Assembly (NCBI GenBank): GCA_003551155.1
Contig: PUMA01000108.1
Location: forward strand, 1-32,207
DNA from: Desulfonatronospira sp.
Lineage (GTDB): Bacteria; Desulfobacterota; Desulfovibrionia; Desulfovibrionales; Desulfonatronovibrionaceae
Direction of reading: 5' to 3'
Length of the DNA stretch: 32,207 nt
The notes under the pieces are model-generated. The model was not told where the DNA came from. It saw only the letters and a program-made list of their open reading frames with translations, and made no database searches. The position numbers and the translations under genes were made by a program. Every line of letters starts with the position of its first letter. Position 1 is the stretch's first letter. Shown here in pieces: positions 24,315-31,202 of the stretch.

Positions 24315-24345
24315 CATCTGGGAGGGGAGCACAGAACAAAGAGGT

Positions 24346-24407
24346 CGGCCTTAGAGCATGGGGCCTGGATTAAGCTTTTTATTGTCCCGGCCAATGCTCT
24401 AATGCCG
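24346..24407. repeat. Long imperfect inverted repeat between eno and the MEMO gene
   Basis: Arms CGGCcTTAGAGCATggGGCCtGGA and its complement (24385-24407) pair as segments of 4, 9, 4 and 3 bp separated by single mismatches or a small internal loop. The 15-nt loop contains AAGCTT. The central TTAGAGCAT (24351-24359)/ATGCTCTAA (24394-24402) is perfect. No T run follows on either side, though it sits where a convergent terminator would be expected. Confidence 0.6.
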
Positions 24408-24429
24408 TCAGGAAGCACAGCCATGCTTG

Positions 24430-25230
24430 TCAGCTGATGATCACCCCTGCGTAACCCACCACCCTGGAATAATCTCCTGCAGCGTCTCCGGAAGTTGTAT
24501 AATCCACAAGCTCCGTGCTTCTGGCTCCCAGAGCCCCTACACAGGCCAGTCCCATGGTCATGGGCATCACCCCGCACATGGATATCCTGTTCTGAGTGAC
24601 CACCTGATGCAGGCCAGGCGCATCCAGGTCCAGAATCCTGTCTATGGCCAGCCTGTCCAGCCTTCTGGCCTGCTCTTCAGGTATGAAATGACTCATGTCG
24701 GTGCTGACGACCAAAGATACGTCCAGGTCCAGCTCTTTAATGGTTCGGGCCAGATCTTCACCAGCCCTGATGAGTTTTTGGACATCGGGCTCGGCTACTG
24801 CTATGGGCACTATGCTGCACCCAGGCTTTATTCTGATCAGGAAAGGCAACAGCACCTCAAGGGAATGCTCTGCCAGGTGGGCCTGATAATCCAGGGAAAA
24901 ACCGGGTAACTGTCCAACCAGTGATGCTGTGGACTCATTTACGATTATGTCTGAGCCCGGTATATGCCATACACCGTCACCCCATACAGCGATTCTCTGT
25001 CCCATGCCGGTATGATTGGGCCCCAGAAGGATGAGTTTTTCAGCCAGGCTTGACCGGGCCAGAACCCTGCCTGCCACACTGCCTGAATATACATATCCCG
25101 CGTGCGGGACCATGGCCAGAAGAGTCCTGGTCATTGCAGGCTCGCCCTGCAGCAGTTCCTCTACCTGGCGGTCCAGAATATTTGCTGAGCCCGGATAAAA
25201 CTGTCCGGACACCACAGGTTGTCTGTCCAT
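24430..25230 (-). CDS. amrB: AmmeMemoRadiSam system protein B (MEMO1 family)
   Basis: 266 residues of the MEMO1 fold. Putative metal-binding residues are His43 (VPHAGYVYSG), His73 (LGPNHTG) and His181 (STDMSHF), with Cys219 in SMCGVMP; the fold is related to extradiol dioxygenases and LigB. In bacteria it usually accompanies an AMMECR1 protein and a radical SAM enzyme, none of which are adjacent here. The role is unsettled. The ATG at 25230 follows GCGGAGG. Convergent with eno. Confidence 0.9.
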   Translation of the reverse strand: MDRQPVVSGQFYPGSANILDRQVEELLQGEPAMTRTLLAMVPHAGYVYSGSVAGRVLARSSLAEKLILLGPNHTGMGQRIAVWGDGVWHIPGSDIIVNESTASLVGQLPGFSLDYQAHLAEHSLEVLLPFLIRIKPGCSIVPIAVAEPDVQKLIRAGEDLARTIKELDLDVSLVVSTDMSHFIPEEQARRLDRLAIDRILDLDAPGLHQVVTQNRISMCGVMPMTMGLACVGALGARSTELVDYTTSGDAAGDYSRVVGYAGVIIS

Positions 25231-25668
25231 GTTTTCCTCCGCTGTTCTGTCCTGATTGAAAAAAAGTGGTTTCTCTACGCAACGTGTGGATTTTACATAC
25301 AGTCAAAAGAAAGAGCTTTATCCAGAATGCTATACTAATCCACAGCAAACGTCGAAGAGCCAAAAAAGTCCTTTAAAAATGCCTGGAAACATGCCCCCAT
25401 GCAAATCCTGAACAGACCTGACAGTCCTTACCGTCTGGTTCATCCACCGGATTTCTTGAAATGCGGCTTTGTATTCCCAGGATCCCCGCGGGGTAATGTA
25501 AATCCTGTACCATATTGATCTGCTGTCAAAATCGCAATATAAAGTCAACATGCATGGGCCTTCAAATTGCCGTTCTTTATTTTCAGGGCTTTTCCGGGTA
25601 AGCTTTTTTCAGACAGCCCTCGAATCCAGGTAATTCATCCTCTGCCAGACCCGGAAGCGAAAAAAACC
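25231..25668. other. Intergenic gap with no convincing gene
   Basis: About 440 nt between the divergent MEMO gene and sfsA. It contains a CCCCGCGGGG palindrome (25484-25493) and, on the minus strand, an open frame of 73 codons (25330-25551, starting MLTLYCDFDSRSIWYRIY). That frame has no good ribosome-binding site and I do not recognise its product. Promoters for the two flanking genes should lie here but none stands out. Confidence 0.4.
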
Positions 25669-26388
25669 ATGACCGCAGCTCCTGAAAAAAGAACCATCTC
25701 TCTGCCTGAAGACTGTATTCGGGCAGTTTTTCAATTCAGGGAAAAAAGGTTTATTATCCGTGCCTTAAAGGATGAGGCCCTGATTTCAGCTCATACCAAC
25801 AATTCAGGGTCCATGCTGGGCCTTTTGAGGCCTGGAAGCTCTCTGGTCCTGTCTCCTGCCCGGAGCCCCCGTAGAAAACTGCCATATACCCTGGAACTGG
25901 TCCGCACCCACGGATTCTGGACAGGGGTGAATACCAGCGTGCCCAGCAGAATGCTGAGGCTGGCCTGGAAAAACAGACTCATAGAGGAATTTGCGGATTA
26001 TGAAAACTTCATCCCTGAGGCCAGAACAGGAAAGAGCCGGCTTGATGCCCTGCTGGAGGGCAGAAAGGGGCGCATGTGGGTAGAGGCCAAGAACGTAACT
26101 TTGGTGGAGGGAAATAAAGGCTACTTTCCTGATGCTGTAAGCACAAGAGCAGCCAGGCACATGGAGGAGCTCATGCGTCTGGCCGGTGCCGGATATAATG
26201 TCGCCTGTTTCTATCTGGTCCAGAGACCCGACTGTTCATGCTTCGGTCCGGCTGATTTCATCGACCCTGTGTTTACCCATCTTTTCCTTGCAGCAATGCG
26301 CCGGGGCCTAAAGGTCCTGGCCTACGGGACCGTGGTCAGCCCTTCAGGAATTACCCTGGGAGAGCGCCTGCCTGTACAGGGACCATAA
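25669..26388 (+). CDS. sfsA: SfsA family protein (sugar fermentation stimulation protein homologue)
   Basis: 239 residues. The N-terminal OB-like part (SLPEDCIRAVFQFREKRFIIRA, then HTNNSGSMLGLLRPGS) is followed by a PD-(D/E)xK nuclease-type core: SRLDALLEGRKGRMWVEAKNVTLVEG and FPDAVSTRAARHMEEL. E. coli SfsA was first linked to mal gene regulation and binds DNA; nuclease activity is suggested by the fold. The start at 25669 matches the family's N-terminus; the frame extends 34 codons further to a TTG with no support. The usual CPNTGSM motif is TNNSGSM here. Confidence 0.9.
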   Translation: MTAAPEKRTISLPEDCIRAVFQFREKRFIIRALKDEALISAHTNNSGSMLGLLRPGSSLVLSPARSPRRKLPYTLELVRTHGFWTGVNTSVPSRMLRLAWKNRLIEEFADYENFIPEARTGKSRLDALLEGRKGRMWVEAKNVTLVEGNKGYFPDAVSTRAARHMEELMRLAGAGYNVACFYLVQRPDCSCFGPADFIDPVFTHLFLAAMRRGLKVLAYGTVVSPSGITLGERLPVQGP

Positions 26389-26415
26389 AAAAGCTTCATC
26401 CCAAAGGAATGAAGC
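26387..26415 (-). terminator. Intrinsic terminator of the tRNA-Leu gene
   Basis: On the minus strand GCTTCAT and ATGAAGC (26393-26399 and 26409-26415) form a 7-bp stem that can extend through CC/GG pairs, followed by six T. The T run overlaps the last two bases of the sfsA stop codon. Confidence 0.88.
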
Positions 26416-26429
26416 CTGTCTGTTCAAGA

Positions 26430-26516
26430 TGGTGCCGAAGGGGAGACTCGAACTCCCACGGGGTTATCCCCACTAGACCCTGAACCTAGCGTGTCTACCA
26501 ATTCCACCACTTCGGC
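26430..26516 (-). tRNA. tRNA-Leu (anticodon CAG)
   Basis: An 87-nt class II tRNA with encoded CCA. The acceptor arms are GCCGAAG at the 5' end (26510-26516) and CTTCGGC (26434-26440), followed by A and CCA. The anticodon stem CTAGG/TCTAG encloses the loop TTCAGGG, giving CAG. A long variable arm (GTGGGGATAACCCCGT) and a T arm with GTTCGAGTC are present. It decodes CUG, a frequent leucine codon in this window. Confidence 0.97.
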
Positions 26517-26529
26517 TTGTTGTACCAGC

Positions 26530-26558
26530 AATATAATTTCTTCCTTTTCTTTTGACAA
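26530..26558 (-). promoter_or_regulatory. Promoter of the tRNA-Leu gene
   Basis: On the minus strand TTGTCA (26553-26558), a 17-nt spacer and TATATT (26530-26535), the -10 ending 13 nt before the mature 5' end. Confidence 0.75.
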
Positions 26559-26646
26559 GACCTTTTTATTTGCCTCAGAAGGCAATTTTACCTACCTTCA
26601 AATTCGCATCCTCCAGCGGAAAAACTCAGGGGGTTGACGCAGGGAC

Positions 26647-26675
26647 TTGAACAAGAAGCAGGTTTAGGTTAACAG
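26647..26675 (+). promoter_or_regulatory. Candidate promoter for ribF
   Basis: TTGAAC (26647-26652), a 17-nt spacer and TAACAG (26670-26675). A second -35-like TTGACG lies at 26634-26639. I see no FMN riboswitch in the 200-nt upstream region. Confidence 0.4.
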
Positions 26676-26719
26676 TGTTCTTTTGTTTCCCAACCCGTAA
26701 TCAGGACCATACTGCAAAG

Positions 26720-27661
26720 ATGATTGTTTACGATATAGATATACTGGCAAAACAGGTACAGGGCAGCGCCCTGACCCTGGGCAATTTTGACGGAGTGCAT
26801 GTGGGACATCAGCATCTCATAACCCAGGTCAAGAAAAGAGCCCGGATTATGGGCCTTGCGAGCATTGTGATTACTTTTGACCCCCATCCTCTCATGGTGC
26901 TGATGGGAAAAAAAAATCCGCTGTTCATCACCCTGAACAAGCAGAAGCTTGAACTCATTTCTGACCTGGGTGTGGACTATGTCCTGTGCATGCAGTTCAA
27001 CCGGGAAATTGCCGCCATGGAACCCGAGGATTTTGTGCGGGAATTCCTTGTGAACAAACTCAGGCTCAGAGAACTTATAGTCGGATATGACTATGTTTTC
27101 GGCAGGAACCGCAAGGGTAATTTCCATCTGCTGCAGCAGCTCGGCCCCAAATATGGATTCAGCGTAGATCAGTTTCTCCCGGTAATGGTTGACGGGGCCA
27201 TTGTCAGCTCCACCCGCATCAGGGACCTGCTGAAAAGCGGCCGTGTCTGGGAAGTCAAGCCCCTGCTGGGCCGGTTTTACCGGGTCGAAGGCCGGGTCAT
27301 TACCGGACGCAGGAGAGGCGGCGCTCTCCTTGGCTTTCCTACGGCCAACATCCTGCTTCAGGATGAACTTTTTCCCAGGACCGGAGTATACGCGGTATGG
27401 ACCGAGGTTCAGGGAAAAATTCATGCTGCAGTGGCCAATATAGGATACAGCCCCACCTTTGGTAATGATTATCTTTCAGTTGAAGTGCATATCTTTGACT
27501 TTGACCGGAATATTTACGATCAGCCAGTCAAAGTCCATTTTATTCAGCGCCTGCGTTCGGAAATCAAGTTCTCAGGCCTGGATGAACTCAGGGCCCAGAT
27601 CCGTAAAGACTGTGAACTTGCCAGGCAGATCCTGGAAATGCCCGAGGCCAAGTTGAGCTGA
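26720..27661 (+). CDS. ribF: Bifunctional riboflavin kinase / FAD synthetase
   Basis: 313 residues. The N-terminal FMN adenylyltransferase domain has LGNFDGVHVGHQHLI (HxGH-type, 20-34), ITFDPHP, VGYDYVFGRNRKG and SSTRIR. The C-terminal riboflavin kinase domain begins near residue 185 with YRVEGRVITGRRRG, GFPTANI, GVYAVW and the VEVHIFDFDRNIY segment. It converts riboflavin to FMN and FMN to FAD. I choose the ATG at 26720; the frame runs back to a GTG at 26675. It is followed 84 nt later by rsfS. Confidence 0.95.
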   Translation: MIVYDIDILAKQVQGSALTLGNFDGVHVGHQHLITQVKKRARIMGLASIVITFDPHPLMVLMGKKNPLFITLNKQKLELISDLGVDYVLCMQFNREIAAMEPEDFVREFLVNKLRLRELIVGYDYVFGRNRKGNFHLLQQLGPKYGFSVDQFLPVMVDGAIVSSTRIRDLLKSGRVWEVKPLLGRFYRVEGRVITGRRRGGALLGFPTANILLQDELFPRTGVYAVWTEVQGKIHAAVANIGYSPTFGNDYLSVEVHIFDFDRNIYDQPVKVHFIQRLRSEIKFSGLDELRAQIRKDCELARQILEMPEAKLS

Positions 27662-27745
27662 TGATCAGGCACAGAATAAGCCGGTGCATGCTGTTTGATT
27701 TTATCTATCTACAACTTTTTATTGCCTGGAGGAACAAAAATACAC

Positions 27746-28135
27746 ATGCCCCCCCTTGAAAAAAAAGACCCTTCTGACCTGGCTCAAAAGATAATACAAT
27801 TGGCGAACCTCCTGCATGATAAAAAAGCCCGGGATATCCACGCCCTGGATGTGAGCATTTACAACAGCGCTTTTGAAGGCCTGCTCATAGCCACGGCTGA
27901 GGGAGAACGCCACGCCAGGTCCCTGGCTGACCATCTGCTGGAAATGGTATACTCAAGACACTGGGACTTCCTGGGAATGGAGGGATATCAACAAGGAGAA
28001 TGGATACTGCTGGACTTGAACGATGTTCTGGTTCACATATTCCTGGACGAAGCCAGGCGATTTTACAATCTTGAAGGCTTCTGGAGCAGAGGGGGCCAGA
28101 TGGATCTGCAGCTTCCGGAGCAGGGAAATGTCTGA
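27746..28135 (+). CDS. rsfS: Ribosomal silencing factor RsfS
   Basis: 129 residues of the RsfS/Iojap family, which binds ribosomal protein L14 (uL14) and blocks subunit joining when nutrients are short. Typical segments are KARDIHALDVS, EGLLIATAEGERHARSLADHLLE and GEWILLDLNDVLVHIFLDEARRFYNLEGFW. GGAGG lies 13 nt before the ATG, rather far; a TTG further upstream at 27695 is possible. It overlaps gpmI by 8 nt. Confidence 0.94.
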   Translation: MPPLEKKDPSDLAQKIIQLANLLHDKKARDIHALDVSIYNSAFEGLLIATAEGERHARSLADHLLEMVYSRHWDFLGMEGYQQGEWILLDLNDVLVHIFLDEARRFYNLEGFWSRGGQMDLQLPEQGNV

Positions 28136-29678
28136 ATCAAGACATAAACCCATTGTTCTGCTTATTCTTGACGGGTGGGGAATAGCCCCTCCCGGGCCGG
28201 GCAACGCAGTCTCCCAGGCACGTACTCCGGTTCTGGACCGCATCGAGGCCGGATATCCCAGGTCTGCCCTGAAATGCTTTGGACCTCACGTGGGTCTGCC
28301 TGAAGGCCAGATGGGCAACTCCGAGGTGGGACACCTTAATATCGGGGCCGGTCGCGTTGTTTACCAGGACATCCTGCGCATCAGCCTGGCCCTGGACCAG
28401 GGTAGCATGGAAGACAACCCGGTTTTCAACGAAATCCTGAAAAATATCCGGCCGGACTGCAGCCTGCATCTCATGGGGCTGGTATCGGACGGAGGAGTGC
28501 ACAGTCTGCAGGAGCACCTGCACGGCCTGCTGGATATACTGAGCCGGAAAAAAGTCAACCGGGTTTACGTGCACTGCTTTATGGACGGACGTGATACATC
28601 GCCCACATCTGGGGCTGACTTCGTGGACAGGCTGCAAAAACACATGGATAAGACCGTAACCGGTGTCATAGCAACGGTTATGGGTCGGTACTACGCCATG
28701 GACCGGGACAAAAGGTGGGAACGTACAAGTGAGGCTTACGAGGCTCTTGCCCTGGGCCGGGGAAGCCCGGTACAGGACCCGGTGAGGGCCATCCGGGAAT
28801 CCTATGAGCAGGGCATCACTGACGAATTTATAAAACCCATGGTCGTTACCTGCGAAGATGGATCTCCCCGGGCCACACTGCAGGACGGGGACGGGGTGAT
28901 TTTTTTCAATTTCAGAGCTGACAGGGCCAGGCAGCTGACCCGGGCCCTGTATGAGAAAAATTTTTCAGAGTTTATGCGCAACAACACCCCCGAGCTCTTC
29001 ATAGCCACCATGACCGAATACGATAAATCCTTTGGCCTGCCAGCCCTTTTCCCCCCTGAAAAAATGGACAACATCCTGGGAGAGGTCCTGGCAGCAAAGG
29101 GCCTGAGCCAGCTGAGAATAGCCGAAACAGAAAAGTATGCTCACGTAACCTATTTTTTCAACGGCGGCCGGGAAGAACCCTTTGTCGGAGAAAAGCGCAC
29201 CCTGATCCCTTCCCCCCGGGAAATCTCCACATATGATCAAAAACCGGAAATGAGCGCTGTGGAAGTGACTGAGACACTTTGCAGTCAGGTAGAAAAACAG
29301 GAGTTTGATCTTTATGTATGCAACCTGGCCAACCTGGACATGGTCGGTCATACCGGAAACATCCAGGCCGCCATCCTCGCCTGTGAAACAGTTGACCAGT
29401 GCGTGGGTAGAATTGTCCAGGCCGCTCTGGATCAGGACGGCATTGTGCTTTTAACATCTGACCACGGAAATGCCGATGACATGCTGGACCAGGACGGCAG
29501 CCCCAAAACAGCCCACAGCTGCAATCCAGTGCCTTTCAGCCTCATCAGCGTATCTGAACTGTGGGATCTGCGGGAAGCAGGCATCCTGGCAGACATAGCA
29601 CCGACCATCCTGGAGCTGTGGTCGCTTGCACAACCCTCTGAAATGGGGGGAAAAAGCCTGCTTGCCAAAAAGGAGTAA
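28128..29678 (+). CDS. gpmI: 2,3-bisphosphoglycerate-independent phosphoglycerate mutase
   Basis: 516 residues, interconverting 3- and 2-phosphoglycerate without the bisphosphate cofactor. An alkaline-phosphatase-like phosphatase domain starts LLILDGWGIAPPG, and the phosphoserine is Ser65 in EGQMGNSEVGHLNIGAGR. The inserted transferase domain has HCFMDGRDTSP, MGRYYAMDRDKRWER, FNFRADRARQ and TEKYAHVTYFFNGG. The end returns to metal ligands in NLANLDMVGHTG and TSDHGNADDM. It starts within the end of rsfS, so the two are coupled. It catalyses the step next to enolase. Confidence 0.97.
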   Translation: MSESRHKPIVLLILDGWGIAPPGPGNAVSQARTPVLDRIEAGYPRSALKCFGPHVGLPEGQMGNSEVGHLNIGAGRVVYQDILRISLALDQGSMEDNPVFNEILKNIRPDCSLHLMGLVSDGGVHSLQEHLHGLLDILSRKKVNRVYVHCFMDGRDTSPTSGADFVDRLQKHMDKTVTGVIATVMGRYYAMDRDKRWERTSEAYEALALGRGSPVQDPVRAIRESYEQGITDEFIKPMVVTCEDGSPRATLQDGDGVIFFNFRADRARQLTRALYEKNFSEFMRNNTPELFIATMTEYDKSFGLPALFPPEKMDNILGEVLAAKGLSQLRIAETEKYAHVTYFFNGGREEPFVGEKRTLIPSPREISTYDQKPEMSAVEVTETLCSQVEKQEFDLYVCNLANLDMVGHTGNIQAAILACETVDQCVGRIVQAALDQDGIVLLTSDHGNADDMLDQDGSPKTAHSCNPVPFSLISVSELWDLREAGILADIAPTILELWSLAQPSEMGGKSLLAKKE

Positions 29679-29681
29679 TTA

Positions 29682-29921
29682 ATGTCCGAGCAGAAATTCA
29701 TCCCCCCGGTAAAACCGGTGGGCATGGAACTGGTCATGTTTTATCCGTGTCCCTTCTGCGGCCGCAATGTGCCTCTGCTTGCCCCCACAGAACCCTCCAT
29801 GGGCAATTGCGACTTCTGCCGCAAACAATTCCCCCTGGTACCCATAGACAATACCACGGTCCAGTTCATCAAGCTTATCCTGCACAACGGCGAGGCAGCC
29901 ATAGATCCTGAATATGTCTGA
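29682..29921 (+). CDS. Small zinc-ribbon protein of unknown function
   Basis: 79 residues with two Cys pairs, Cys23-Cys26 (YPCPFCGRN) and Cys43-Cys46 (GNCDFCRKQ), a treble-clef or zinc-ribbon pattern. The C-terminus (NTTVQFIKLILHNGEAAIDPEYV) appears to form a strand and helix. AAAGGAG precedes the ATG, and the gene begins 3 nt after gpmI, so it belongs to the rsfS-gpmI operon. I do not recognise a named family; a zinc-dependent protein or nucleic acid contact is possible. Confidence 0.75.
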   Translation: MSEQKFIPPVKPVGMELVMFYPCPFCGRNVPLLAPTEPSMGNCDFCRKQFPLVPIDNTTVQFIKLILHNGEAAIDPEYV

Positions 29922-29993
29922 CAGCTCTGCTGAAAAAACGGAGCCCTGAGCGAATGCCCTGCTCCTGCTCGGTGATCCCCGGGTCTGGCTTGC

Positions 29994-30965
29994 CTATCCC
30001 AGATAAGGATCTTCAAGGGCCAGGTGGTTCTGCACATAATCCTGCACTCCCTGCCGGAGGGAATGAAAATTCACCGGGCAGCCGGTACTGCAGAGCCTGT
30101 CCATTCTGGCCCGGGTATAATACTGGTACTTGGACCTGATTGCCTCGGGCATGTCAATATATTCGATTCGGGGCTGCATATCCAGAGCAGCAAAAACCGC
30201 CTCCACCAGATTATTCCAGGAATCGGCCCGGCCAGAACCAAGATTGAATATACCGTTCACTTCACTGTGTTCCACGAGCCAGGCCATGACCTTAAGGCAG
30301 TCCTTGAGATAGATGAAATCCCTTTTCTGCTCGCCGTGAGCATAATCCGGATGGTAGGACTTGAAGAGCTTTACCTTGCCGGTCTCCTGGATCTGGAAGT
30401 AGGCCTTGCGGACCACGCTCTGCATTTCTCCCTTGTGGTATTCGTTGGGGCCGTAAACATTGAAAAATTTAAGCCCCACAGCGCGGTCAAGCCAGCCCAG
30501 TCTATGCAGCCACAAATCAAACAGGTGCTTGGAGTAGCCGTACATATTCATGGGCTTGAGACGCTCAATCTGCTCCGGATCATCACTGAATCCGGCCTGA
30601 CCGTTTCCGAATGTGGCTGCACTGCTGGCATAGATAAACCTTGCCCTCTTCTTGCGGCAGTATGCGGCCAGCCTCTGGGAATAGCGCAGATTATTGCGGA
30701 TAAGATAGTCAGCATTTGTTTCAGTGGTGGAAGAGCAGGCCCCCATGTGGATCACGGCCTCCACCCCGGGAAATTTATCCTTTTCCAGGATTTCAAGAAA
30801 AGTGTCTTTGTGCTCATAATCCTGGAAGCTGAGGTTGACCAGGTTCTTCCACTTTTCGCTGCAATTCAGGTTGTCAACAATTATGATGTCCCGCATCCCC
30901 ATACGGTTAAGCTCCCATACAAAGCCGCTGCCGATGAATCCAGCTCCGCCGGTGACTATATACAC
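29994..30965 (-). CDS. hldD: ADP-L-glycero-D-manno-heptose 6-epimerase
   Basis: A 323-residue short-chain dehydrogenase of the extended type, completing the ADP-heptose precursor of the LPS inner core. The N-terminal NAD(P) motif is TGGAGFIGSG (5-14); IHMGACSSTTETNADYLI, YASSAATFGNG and the catalytic MYGYSKHLFD (Tyr-x3-Lys) follow. LKFFNVYGPNEYHKGEMQSVV is strongly HldD-specific. It starts at GTG (30965) with AAAGGAG upstream. It indicates a heptose-containing LPS. Confidence 0.94.
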   Translation of the reverse strand: MYIVTGGAGFIGSGFVWELNRMGMRDIIIVDNLNCSEKWKNLVNLSFQDYEHKDTFLEILEKDKFPGVEAVIHMGACSSTTETNADYLIRNNLRYSQRLAAYCRKKRARFIYASSAATFGNGQAGFSDDPEQIERLKPMNMYGYSKHLFDLWLHRLGWLDRAVGLKFFNVYGPNEYHKGEMQSVVRKAYFQIQETGKVKLFKSYHPDYAHGEQKRDFIYLKDCLKVMAWLVEHSEVNGIFNLGSGRADSWNNLVEAVFAALDMQPRIEYIDMPEAIRSKYQYYTRARMDRLCSTGCPVNFHSLRQGVQDYVQNHLALEDPYLG

Positions 30966-31029
30966 TTAGATCTCCTTTTGATGCCGTGTTGAGCAGACAG
31001 AACTGCAGATATCAAATGCCGGTATGCCT

Positions 31030-31202
31030 GTATATCCCCAATTTCAAGGATCTGAGCCCAGCGTATTCTCAATAATCCGAAATAGGGGTTGCACTAATTG
31101 TGGCCATGTTTTATGGTTATACATAATTATAAAAGTCAGGTTTATCTTTACAACAACCACAAGGCGGTCAAGCTATGCGCATGCTGATGGTATATCCCCA
31201 AT
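31030..31202 (+). repeat. 13-bp direct repeat ahead of and inside the radical SAM gene start
   Basis: GTATATCCCCAAT occurs at 31030-31042 and again at 31190-31202, where it codes for VYPQ of the radical SAM protein. Both copies follow ATG-rich sequence. The upstream copy may be a relic of a duplicated gene start. Confidence 0.4.
31089..31117 (+). promoter_or_regulatory. Candidate promoter for the radical SAM gene
   Basis: TTGCAC (31089-31094), a 17-nt spacer and TATGGT (31112-31117) in an A/T-rich stretch that extends to about 31135. Other -10 choices such as CATAAT a few bases downstream are possible. Confidence 0.4.

Noticed and set aside
26517-26719. FMN riboswitch before ribF
   Set aside because: The region shows a tRNA promoter and a simple ribF promoter; no conserved RFN-element helices could be recognised.
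30024-30992. 322-codon open frame antisense to hldD
   Set aside because: HldD is unambiguous on the other strand; the antisense product has no family resemblance.
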